A stretch of 23,969 nucleotides of DNA from Chara braunii (lineage: Eukaryota > Streptophyta > Charophyceae > Charales > Characeae), in assembly GCA_003427395.1 (NCBI GenBank), contig BFEA01000933.1:268540-292508 (forward strand), given 5' to 3'. Under the pieces are notes generated by a model that saw nothing but the letters and a program-made list of their open reading frames with translations, was not told the origin of the DNA and ran no database searches. Below, piece by piece: positions 17,574-23,969 of the stretch; positions within the stretch are counted from its first letter, which is position 1; each line of letters begins with the position of its first letter. The translations under genes were made by a program, and so were the position numbers.

Positions 17574-17622
17574 GACCCCTGATGAAGACTGGTTCGGCGG
17601 ACCAGTCGAAACTAGTCGGGTC
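17574..17622 (+). ncRNA. Type I hammerhead self-cleaving ribozyme with minimal helix III
   Basis: All core elements are present in order. Stem I strand gaccc (17574-17578), core CTGATGA (17579-17585), one extra A (17586), stem II gactggt/accagtc (17587-17593 with 17601-17607, 7 perfect pairs, loop tcggcgg), core GAAA (17608-17611), then cta and the cleavage triplet GTC (17615-17617), and stem I return gggtc (17618-17622, 5 perfect pairs). Predicted cleavage is between 17617 and 17618. An extra A after core A9 occurs naturally in the chrysanthemum chlorotic mottle viroid hammerhead. Helix III is tiny, and actagt is self-complementary, so two molecules could form a 6-bp shared helix, as proposed for the small-stem-III hammerheads of newt satellites and Penelope-like elements. 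Activity is untested. Confidence 0.8.
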
Positions 17623-17837
17623 ATGCCGCCACTGAACTCATTGTTTATCTTTCAATTAGTCGCGTTCGGGGATTGATACTAGACCTGTGTATTTCTCCGC
17701 TCTTATCCTCCACTTCTTTCTCTTCTCTCTCTTCTCTCTCTCTCTCCCTTCTTCTGTTCCTCGCTGTCAGGGTCATTGTCTCCTGTCCGGATGCTTTGCG
17801 TCTTTCTGATGTTTGCTGTCGACGAAGTCTTCTGACT

Positions 17838-17957
17838 TCGACTCTAAAAATGCCAACTTTGTCTTCTTCTACTCGGCCTCGAGTACCCGGCACATCTTCA
17901 ACTCTAAACATGCCAACTTTGTCTTCTTCTGCTCGGCCTCGTGTACCGGGCACATCT
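17838..17957 (+). repeat. 60-bp in-frame tandem repeat downstream of the ribozyme
   Basis: Two 60-bp units (17838-17897, 17898-17957), each containing actctaaa and gccaactttgtcttcttct, differ at a few sites. One open frame (to a stop near 17996) reads a 20-residue repeat with TLKMPTLSSS / TLNMPTLSSS and RPRVPGTS. It has no in-frame upstream ATG, and a CT-rich tract (about 17700-17760) lies before it. It could be a low-complexity leader ORF of a retroelement, or noncoding. Confidence 0.75.
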
Positions 17958-18082
17958 ACTCCTCCTGGATGCGGTACCGGCCTACCTGCTACTTGAGTGT
18001 TTTTCCGCTGCTCTAAGTTCCGCGGGCCTCTGGGTCCGCCATTTGAGTGTTTTCCCCTGCTGCAACCCTCAATGCCACGGCC

Positions 18083-18092
18083 ACAGGTAAGT
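18083..18092 (+). promoter_or_regulatory. Possible 5' splice site
   Basis: acag/gtaagt (junction 18086/18087) is a near-ideal U1 donor match. No partner acceptor or coding exon is identified. The following stretch to 18603 shows no gene. Confidence 0.2.
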
Positions 18093-18603
18093 ACCCGCCC
18101 CACGGGCCTGCCAAACAAGCAACTACCCTTGCCGCCGTTGCCGGTCACGCACACACTCATGCCGACAAGCACTCAGACAGGCACTCAAGTCAACAGGCAC
18201 GCACACATACAGACTTCGAAAACAGAGCAGAATGCGGGAATCTCAGTAAGGCATCCATTCCATGGACAGAACTGCAGAAATCAGCAGTGTTCGTCTGTGT
18301 TATTGCGGTTCATTACAACTCAAAAAAAAAGCAAATAAAGTCAAAATGAAGCCCAGGAAATTCCTCAGTGAATGTAGGCAGAATCTTGGAAAGGAAAAAA
18401 ATATAGAAACGCCCGTGGAGACGGCAATTCTTCTTCGAGCAAAGTCCTCTACGAACTGCAGTGGAGCACAATCCTTAGCATAGCTCGAATACAAAGAAGA
18501 TTTCGTTGGGCGCAGTCGCAGCTGTTTCGAGTTAGGGAGGGAGAACGGGGTAACTTCGGCGCAGTGACAAAAACAGTTTGAAAATGCACTACTACTTCAG
18601 TCA

Positions 18604-18668
18604 ATCCCGCGAACACAACACACCCCCACGTGACCCCACCGGATCCGAAACCTACGTTGTATACATTC
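18604..18668 (+). mobile_element. MITE A9, half element
   Basis: gcgaacacaacacaccccca, then cacgtgaccccaccggatcc and ttgtatacattc: one family A half, closest to A8 (5874-5933, opposite strand). The other half is not recognisable. Confidence 0.6.
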
Positions 18669-18823
18669 ACCATTGCCGGCCGTTTTTTGCCTCAACAAGT
18701 GCGTTTTCAAACTCAAACTCAAACCGTGACAGTCACTGTGGCGTATTTTTTTCTCAATAAAGAGAAAAAAATCATTGAGCTGCTTCCTTTCTCCGTCGAA
18801 CCTGTCCTCAACTTCTCCACTTA

Positions 18824-18953
18824 GGGCATACTCACATTAGCTATGTCTTTAATGTATCTGACTGCATTTACGGGGAATTACGGCCATACATGTGTGCATC
18901 TGACCCCATATACGTCCATAGATAAGTAAAACAGTCCAAGTGTGATTATGCCC
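18824..18953. mobile_element. MITE L2 (TTA target)
   Basis: A 130-bp element with ends gggcatactcacatt and aagtgtgattatgccc and a perfect TTA duplication (18821-18823, 18954-18956). The interior aatgtatctgactgcattta matches L1 and L3. Confidence 0.9.
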
Positions 18954-19000
18954 TTAGCAACGCCATATAAGTCTTTCTGACAGTTTCTGTTACCTATGGA

Positions 19001-19035
19001 GTGAGATTTATGCGTGTCATCGTTGCACAGGGGCC

Positions 19036-19067
<32 letters not shown>

Positions 19068-19085
19068 ACGGATGTCCCGAAGGAC
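19001..19085 (-). pseudogene. U6 snRNA copy, 3' truncated
   Basis: From 19085 leftward it reads gtccttcgggacatccgtta, aaattggaacgatacagaga (ACAGAGA box), agattagcatggcccctgtg and gatgacacgca. It covers the 5' stem-loop, the ACAGAGA and AGC motifs and most of the internal stem-loop, about the first 85 of roughly 100 nt. The 3' end lacks the usual T-run. No TATA or upstream sequence element sits at plant-like distances. It is probably a retrocopy, not a functional gene. Confidence 0.8.
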
Positions 19086-19178
19086 TTTTTTGTTTTATCC
19101 GAGTTCCTCAAGAAGAGAAGGAAATTCAAGGACTTTTCTCAAAAAAGTCCTTCGGGACATCCGTTAAAATTGGAACGA
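19054..19178. repeat. Perfect 39-bp inverted repeat: two head-to-head U6 5' ends
   Basis: 19054-19092 and 19140-19178 are exact reverse complements over 39 bp, separated by 47 bp. The identity includes 7 bp (caaaaaa) upstream of the U6 5' end, so it copies DNA including flank, not just RNA. Confidence 0.9.
19147..19178 (+). pseudogene. U6 snRNA 5' fragment
   Basis: Positions 1-32 of U6 (gtccttcgggacatccgtta onward) end at ggaacga and fuse directly to an inverted U6 fragment. Confidence 0.8.
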
Positions 19179-19232
19179 GGGCCATGCTAATCTTCTCTGT
19201 CTCGTTCCAAATTTAACGGATGTCCCGATGTC
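19179..19232 (-). pseudogene. U6 snRNA fragment, inverted
   Basis: The complement reads from gagga..cgggacatccgtta through the ACAGAGA region to agcatggccc. It forms a foldback with the preceding plus-strand fragment. A further weak U6-like stretch (cgtatcggtccaatt) follows near 19245-19259. The rest of the gap to 19476 is unrecognised. Confidence 0.7.
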
Positions 19233-19476
19233 CTCAACGTCTCCGTATCGGTCCAATTGCAAGCAAATCCATGTGTCCTCTGCTGATGTTGGTTGGGCAA
19301 AATGAGCAATCATTGTGAGCAAATGCAAATAAAACGCCATGGGCTTTTCTCCTGTGTGTCGTCGGTCCGGGCATCGTATCCAACTCATCTCCATTTGGTT
19401 ATTTGACCGTGTAACACCACCACAAGCAAATTCGATCCGCAATAAAGGCCGTGCGGTCTTCCAAATGAAACGAAGA

Positions 19477-19677
19477 GTCCTTCGTGGGGACATCCGTTAA
19501 AATTGGAACGATACAAAGAAGATTTTATTTATTTATTTTTCGCCATAAAGAAGAAGAAGATTAGCATGGCCCCTGAGCAATTTCTCGACCTTTTGGCTAA
19601 GATCACGTGTCGTATCTGTTCTGATCAGTTTAATATCTGATCCATGGTAAAAAAAAAAAAAAAAAAAAGGATGACAC
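19477..19677 (+). pseudogene. U6-U2-poly(A)-U6 chimeric snRNA pseudogene
   Basis: U6 positions 1 to about 48 (19477-19524: gtccttcg, ggacatccgttaaaattgg, atacaaagaagatt) are followed by a 29-bp insertion. U6 then resumes at agaagattagcatggcccct to gagca (19555-19579). U2 plus A20 comes next (19580-19668), and U6 resumes at aggatgacac (19668-19677). U6 reads straight through the U2 insertion (intact: CCCCTGCGCA-AGGATGACAC), with no obvious target duplication beyond A residues. Confidence 0.8.
19580..19668 (+). pseudogene. U2 snRNA 5' domain with poly(A) tail, inside U6
   Basis: atttctcgaccttttggcta, then agatcacgtgtcgtatctgt and cagtttaatatctgat, match the U2 5' end, the U6-pairing region and stem I. 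The branchpoint-recognition core GTAGTA has become GTCGTA. The copy lacks the first few nucleotides and everything after about position 68. It ends in A20 (19649-19668), showing polyadenylated retroposition. Not functional. Confidence 0.85.
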
Positions 19678-20036
19678 AAATAAAAAAAGAAAAAAAAGAA
19701 AAGAAAAAGAACGAAGAGAGACTTCAGAGAACAGACTTGCTAAGGAAAGAAAGAAATGGGCACTGGGCCCTTTTAAAAAAAGAAAAAAAAGAAAAAAAAA
19801 GAAAGAAAACAGGACGTTGAGGAATTTCATTTATTGAAATACTCAACGCAGTTTCCGGACGACAGCTTGAAATCCAAACAAGAACAACGTTCAGCTAGAA
19901 GAAGAAGAAGGAGGAGGGGGGAAAAAAAAAAAAAAAAAAAAAAAGCGAAAAAAATAGAAACAAGGACAACGTTCAGCTAGAAGAAGAAGAAGAAGAAGAA
20001 GAAGCAAAAGAAAAAAAAGCGGAAAAAATAGAAAAG
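19678..20036. repeat. A-rich tract and about 80-bp tandem duplication
   Basis: 19678-19812 is mostly A with G. Two units starting acaacgttcagctagaagaa (19882, 19964) each carry a GAA microsatellite and an A-rich tail ending aaaaatagaaa. The second runs into R copy 4. Confidence 0.8.
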
Positions 20037-20338
20037 GTAGCGGTTTCCAATCTCAGATCCGCGAGGCTGCTCCAACAGCCAACGCTCAGGCCCGTTATCC
20101 CTCCGCTGCCCGGATCGGGAAGTTTTCGCTGCTCAGTTTCCCGCCTCGCGCATTCTCCCCCTCTTCAGCACCCGTGCGCCATCTCCCTTCGGAGAAGACG
20201 CAATGTCGAATCTAGGCTCGGAGCGGGCGAGCCATCGACACGAGGCGAAGGGACCCCGCAGGAGAAATTCGATCCACACCACCATGCCCCCGTAAAGCTC
20301 GGGCTACAGGACGGCGCGACTCATCCCGGCGAGATATT
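20022..20338 (+). repeat. Repeat family R, copy 4
   Basis: Roughly 90% similar by eye to copy 1 from gtttccaatctc to actcatcccggc. As in copy 1, the upstream flank is a purine microsatellite. No coding support. 20339-20732 shows no gene. Confidence 0.8.
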
Positions 20339-20732
20339 AGGGGGACATGAGGAATACATAAAGGGCAAGAGAGAGCTTCGCTTCAACAGTTATGGGAATT
20401 ATGGGAATTCCGTTCGTTGATGAAGGAGCTCACTTGAGTCTAGTGGCGGTGTTTCTTGGTGCATAAATTTGCCTGAAAGTTCGCTTTTTTTCCCCCCCCG
20501 CCTGGAAGCTTGTCTTTTGTGTGTTTCTTCTCGGGAGGCCATGCCGGGCCACGGCCTTGAGGTATAGTCATAGACATCAGAGTTATTGTCCAAGATTGAA
20601 CTCAGGCCTGCCTATCTCGGGAGGCGATTTTGTGCATAGACATGGACAGTGCATGGGTATAGGGGTTTTTGGTTATTTCCCTTTGATTTTGGAAAAGGTT
20701 TCTTCTCTGGATTTGCGCCCTGCCTAAATTTA

Positions 20733-20853
20733 GGGCCTTGCTCCACCACTGCCGAAATGTGAAAAAGACAAAAATGTGGGGTTGCATCTGGCCATGTTCT
20801 TGCCGGAAGTTCATTCTCATTTTGCACATTTCGAGAGTGGTGTGGCGATGCCC
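20733..20853. mobile_element. MITE B3
   Basis: Left end gggccttgctccaccac, right end gtggtgtggcgatgccc, interior as in B1 and B2. Flanks TTA/TAA sit in a ctaaatttaggg palindrome repeated on both sides, where another element start follows. Confidence 0.85.
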
Positions 20854-20861
20854 TAAATTTA

Positions 20862-20973
20862 GGGCCTTGCTCCACCAGTCACCAGTTGACCAAAGTGAGA
20901 ATGAATCTTCCACTAGAACATGGAAAGATAACTACACACGGCCAATGTCGAAACCTCACAACATTCGACATAT
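20862..20973. mobile_element. MITE C3, truncated
   Basis: gggccttgctccacca then gaatgaatcttccactagaa matches family C (complement of the C1 interior). The right end is missing. B4 inserted at its distal edge. Confidence 0.65.
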
Positions 20974-21094
20974 GGGCATGGCCACACCACTCTCGAGATG
21001 TGCAAAATGAAAATGAACTTCTCCCACAACATAAGCAGATGCACCGGCCACATTTTTGTCTTTTTCACATTTCTAGAGTGGTGTGGCGAGGGCC
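20974..21094. mobile_element. MITE B4 (inverted orientation)
   Basis: A 121-bp element with ends gggcatggccacaccactct and agtggtgtggcgagggcc, TAT on both sides (20971-20973, 21095-21097). The interior is the complement of B1-B3. Confidence 0.88.
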
Positions 21095-21169
21095 TATGTC
21101 AGGAAACAAGGACCTCACTGCACTACGCATGAAATATGCTTTTTCATGAGCTGCACATAGCTGCACTTA

Positions 21170-21548
21170 GGGCCTCGCCGCACCACTTCGCCCCACAGGC
21201 TGTCGAAGTAGGAGACCGGAGAAAAATTCTCCAGTTGTCAGAGCATGCTTCTGGACAGCTCCTGTCTAAAGTTGTTGAATCCCCAGCATGCTACTCCCAT
21301 GCTTTCGACACTCCTCGGCTGCACCGTCGAATTCTCTTCGAAATTCGGTGAGGGGGGGTGAGGTCGGGATGGACTGATGCTTGTCGTACCCTCTGGCGCT
21401 TTCCTCTTTTTCCACCTTGCATTCACAAGTGCGTGCACTCTACAATGCTGTGTGGCTAAAGGGGGGCAAACTGTAGAATGGAGGCTGTCGAATTTGTTCT
21501 GACAGCCGTCCAATTTTTTCGCCTTTCGACTGTGGTGCGGCGAGGCCC
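21170..21548. mobile_element. MITE D2
   Basis: Homologous to D1 along its length. Ends gggcctcgccgcaccac and gtggtgcggcgaggccc. TTA on the left (21167-21169) but TAA on the right, which is shared with F. Confidence 0.88.
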
Positions 21549-21551
21549 TAA

Positions 21552-22073
21552 GAGGATCTCCACACAGGCTGTCGAATGTCTAAAATTTTTGACAGGTGTC
21601 AGTAATTTTTTGACAGCCTGGCGCTCGACAATTTCGCCCCTATAGCCACACAGCCTGTCGAGAGGCAAAATTGTCGAAAGTAGGCAAGTCTACACCGCCT
21701 TTCTACAGGTGCTGTGTGGCGAAGGTGGTGGACTGTTGAGAGTTATTACACATATGAATTTGTCCACACAACCGGACCAGATGCAGACGCCGTTTTCGAC
21801 AGCCACTGTTGACTACATACGGACAAACAGGCCACGGCTGTCAGGGATCAGTCTCTGCCAACGCAAATTCGAACGCAATTTTCGAAAGCCCGGTGGTGGA
21901 CTGTCGAATTTCCTTGAGCTGCAGGCGGGAGGAAACCGTTGCTGGAGGGCGGCTGTGGAAAGGACCATTCTGACACCTGTCCAAAGTTTTTTGAGCCGCA
22001 ATTCTTCCAAAGTCTGTGTGGCGATGCAAAATTGTCGAAAACCCTGTTTTCGACAGCCTGTGTGGCGAGCCTC
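21552..22073. mobile_element. Element F (522 bp)
   Basis: Ends gaggatctccacacaggctg and the complement of gaggctcgccacacaggctg. TAA duplicated at 21549-21551 and 22074-22076. The interior is rich in gctgtcgaa and cgacagcctg, like family D. It lies exactly between D2 and D3. Confidence 0.85.
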
Positions 22074-22076
22074 TAA

Positions 22077-22481
22077 GAGGCCGCACCACTGTCAAAAATG
22101 CAATTTTCAACAGTTTCTCTTCGCCACACAGGCTGTCGAAGTCGGAGACGGGAAGAATATTCTCCAGTTGTCAGAGCATGCTTCTCGACAGCTCCTGTCG
22201 AAGGTTGTTGAATCTCCAGCCTGCTACTACCATGCTTATGACACTCCTCGGCTGCGCCATCGACTTCTCTTCGAAATTCGGTGAGGGGGGGTAAGGTCGG
22301 GATGGACTAATGCTTGTCGTACCCTCTGGCCAGTTCGTCTTTTTCCGTCTTGCATTCACAAGTGCGTGCACTCTACAGTGCTGTGTGGCTAAAGGGGGGC
22401 AAACTGTCGAATGGAGGCTGTCGAATTTGTTCTGACAGCCGTCGAATTTTTTTGCCTTTCGACTGTGGTGCGGCGAGGCCC
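22077..22481. mobile_element. MITE D3
   Basis: Same orientation as D2. The left end is altered (gaggccgcaccac) and includes the cagtttctcttcgccacaca block also seen in D1. The right end is gtggtgcggcgaggccc followed by TTA (22482-22484). Confidence 0.87.
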
Positions 22482-22692
22482 TTACTCTTGAATTTGGCCG
22501 TCCAAAAACACATCAAGAGCTGTCAGACGTTACTCTTGCATCCGTGAAGAGCTGTCGCCGCTGCACTACTCTTGCCTTGTCGCTCGTGAAAATGCTTTTC
22601 ATGAGCTGTCAGGGGGCCCGGTCGAAGGCTTGCTAGAGCGCTCTTGCATACCTGCCTGCAACCACAGTTTTTTTTTGCAAGGGTGGTCAGAT

Positions 22693-23140
22693 GGGATAAT
22701 TAGTAGAAAGATCCCGCGCCAAAACCTTTCCGGTCTTGGGCGCCCGAAACTCGGCCGTTGGTACTACCGGCCCAAACAACTTTCCCCTGGGTGAAAGGCG
22801 GCTTCGCGCCGTGGCGACATCTGCCTGGGCCTGTTTTTACCGGTTCAAGAATGTGGCTCTGTTTTTCTACCAGAGTCATGAACCGGTAGCCGGCGGTAGG
22901 GCCGTTCTTTTTCAAAATAGCATACGTGGGCCTCATTCTATTCTTCAGCAGTACCACAGCCGGCCTCTTTTGATCAAAATGAATCTGGTGCTGTTATGCG
23001 CCAGATTCATGATCCAGTAGGGTGCTTGGATAGATGCGTGGGCCTGTAGTACCCCATATGCAAGTCATTGGGCCGGTAGTACCGATTGGGCGGTTAAAAC
23101 CGAAAAGGTTTTGGCGTGGGCGCCTTCTACCGATTATCCC
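22693..23140. mobile_element. MITE H, Mutator-like (448 bp)
   Basis: Terminal inverted repeats of about 40 bp: gggataattagtagaaag..cgcgccaaaacctttccgg at the left; the right arm gaaaaggttttggcg ... accgattatccc is complementary. A 9-bp target duplication with one mismatch (tggtcagat 22684-22692; tggtcggat 23141-23149) fits Mutator-like elements. No transposase. Several internal foldbacks (accggtt.../...aaccggt; gaatctggtgc/gcgccagattc). Confidence 0.88.
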
Positions 23141-23466
23141 TGGTCGGATGGTTTCTTGAAAGGGTGCTGGATTTCTAGAGGGAGCCTGGGGCTGGATGGA
23201 CAAACCAGGCTGCATTGCATTCCAGAATTCACAAGAGCGTGACAAGAGTGCTTCATGAGCGGGACTATCTAGAGTAAGTGCAGCCACGACGGAACTCTAA
23301 CTCTAGGCCATTTCGGGAATCTGACAACTCATGCCGCACTCTTGATATTTGTTTCACGAGTCAAGAGTAGTGCAGCGAGGCCCGAACTTCTGGACATTCC
23401 CTCTTTCGACCAGAAAATCCTCTTCGAAGTGGGGAACTAGTAAGTCCTATGCACAAAAGAGACAAA

Positions 23467-23563
23467 GGGCCTCGCTCCACTACTCTCGAAATGTGCGAAC
23501 CGAGAGTGAATCTTTTGCTAGAACATGGACAGATACACCGTCATGAGTAGTGGAGCGACGCCC
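23467..23563. mobile_element. MITE C2 (97 bp)
   Basis: Ends gggcctcgctccactactct and gagtagtggagcgacgccc, AAA on both sides. Internal gtgaatcttttgctagaaca matches C1 and C3. A short internally deleted member. Confidence 0.85.
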
Positions 23564-23828
23564 AAACTGGGTTGAAAATGGGACAAGCGTTGGTCCGTTC
23601 TCCTTTTCGACATTCGGGCAAGAACTCGACATCCCTTGGGAGGACTTTTGAAAATGTCCAAGTTGCAGGCCTGAAGTGGAAACTAGCCCTGCTCGAGAGG
23701 AGGTGTAGAAACCCTTTCCCTGACAGGTCCTGAATTCTTTTTCCTCGTCTCGGATTTCTCTATGCTCTGTGAGTCTGTGAGGAGGAGAAAATGTCAAAAA
23801 TCCCGTTTTGGACATTGCTGTGGCGAGG

Positions 23829-23885
23829 CCCTTTGTGCATGTAGAGAGTAGTGGAGCCCCTTTGTGCATGTAGCGAGTAGTGGAG
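23829..23885. repeat. 29-bp tandem duplication of a MITE end
   Basis: ccctttgtgcatgtag, then gagtagtggag, occurs at 23829-23856 and 23858-23885 with one mismatch. It reuses the gagtagtggag terminal motif of family C. The remaining window end shows no gene. Confidence 0.85.
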
Positions 23886-23969
23886 CCCGGGCCCCTACTC
23901 CAGCGCAAATCTGTTCGATCTTCTTCTTCCTTTTCTGTCTTCATGGCCGCCGTCACGTAAGAATAAAGG

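Larger units (their letters stand above)
21110..23383. mobile_element. Host element G carrying nested D2-F-D3 and H
   Basis: The left part (ggacctcactgcactac, then tgctttttcatgagctg) and right end (gagtagtgcagcgaggccc) behave as diverged terminal inverted repeats. Actcttg and gagctgtca motifs recur in 22485-22660 and 23230-23383. A similar start (gccgctgcactactcttg) recurs at 22556. Boundaries are approximate and the target duplication is not clean. Confidence 0.5.

Noticed and set aside
19001-19085. Functional U6 gene
   Set aside because: No T-run terminator, divergent 3' end, no upstream TATA or USE at expected spacing, and fragmentary neighbours.

Overview
This window is intergenic, repeat-dense eukaryotic DNA. 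It has long homopolymers and microsatellites, poly(A)-tailed retroposons with target-site duplications, many short inverted-repeat transposons (MITEs) and spliceosomal U6/U2 snRNA fragments. I find no convincing intact protein gene; most open frames are translated simple repeats. The U6 fragments begin with a GUCCUUCGGGACAUCCG-type 5' end, as in plants, algae and some protists rather than animals. Together with Tourist-like (TTA target) and Mutator-like (9-bp target) MITEs, this suggests a large-genome plant or alga. The species is not determinable from this sequence.

Layout. 1-2.9 kb: simple repeats, a repeated TATA-bearing unit, repeat family R copy 1 and MITEs of families B, N and L. 3.4-6.6 kb: family A and K MITEs, poly(A) runs, a pure poly(A) insertion with a 14-bp target duplication, and a 106-bp poly(A)-tailed retroposon with a 12-bp duplication. 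6.9-9.9 kb: MITEs, a rearranged family A fold-back, a decayed LINE reverse-transcriptase C-terminus, a poly(T)/poly(G) block, and R copy 2 split by family A elements. 9.9-13 kb: a U6 fragment, a weak 82-codon frame, phased CACGTG palindromes, and R copy 3 split by another A element. 13.4-15.1 kb: abutting TTA-flanked elements D1 and E, then fold-back elements I and H2. 15.3-18.1 kb: tandem repeats, an array of stem-loops, a TATA box and a hammerhead ribozyme. 18.6-20.3 kb: a U6/U2 snRNA graveyard, including U2 with a poly(A) tail inside U6, and R copy 4. 20.7-23.9 kb: a nested stack of Harbinger-like MITEs and one Mutator-like element.

The most interesting object is the hammerhead ribozyme at 17574-17622. 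Its core is complete, with a GUC cleavage triplet, a 7-bp stem II, a 5-bp stem I and a minimal self-complementary helix III that could pair between two molecules. It lies about 40 bp downstream of a TATA box and 0.5 kb downstream of the stem-loop array. This recalls the small-stem-III hammerheads of Penelope-like elements and satellite-type retroelements, but no reverse transcriptase is visible nearby. The second notable object is the U6-U2-poly(A)-U6 chimera at 19477-19677.

MITE family letters (A, B, C, D, E, F, G, H, I, K, L, N) and R are labels used only in this report.
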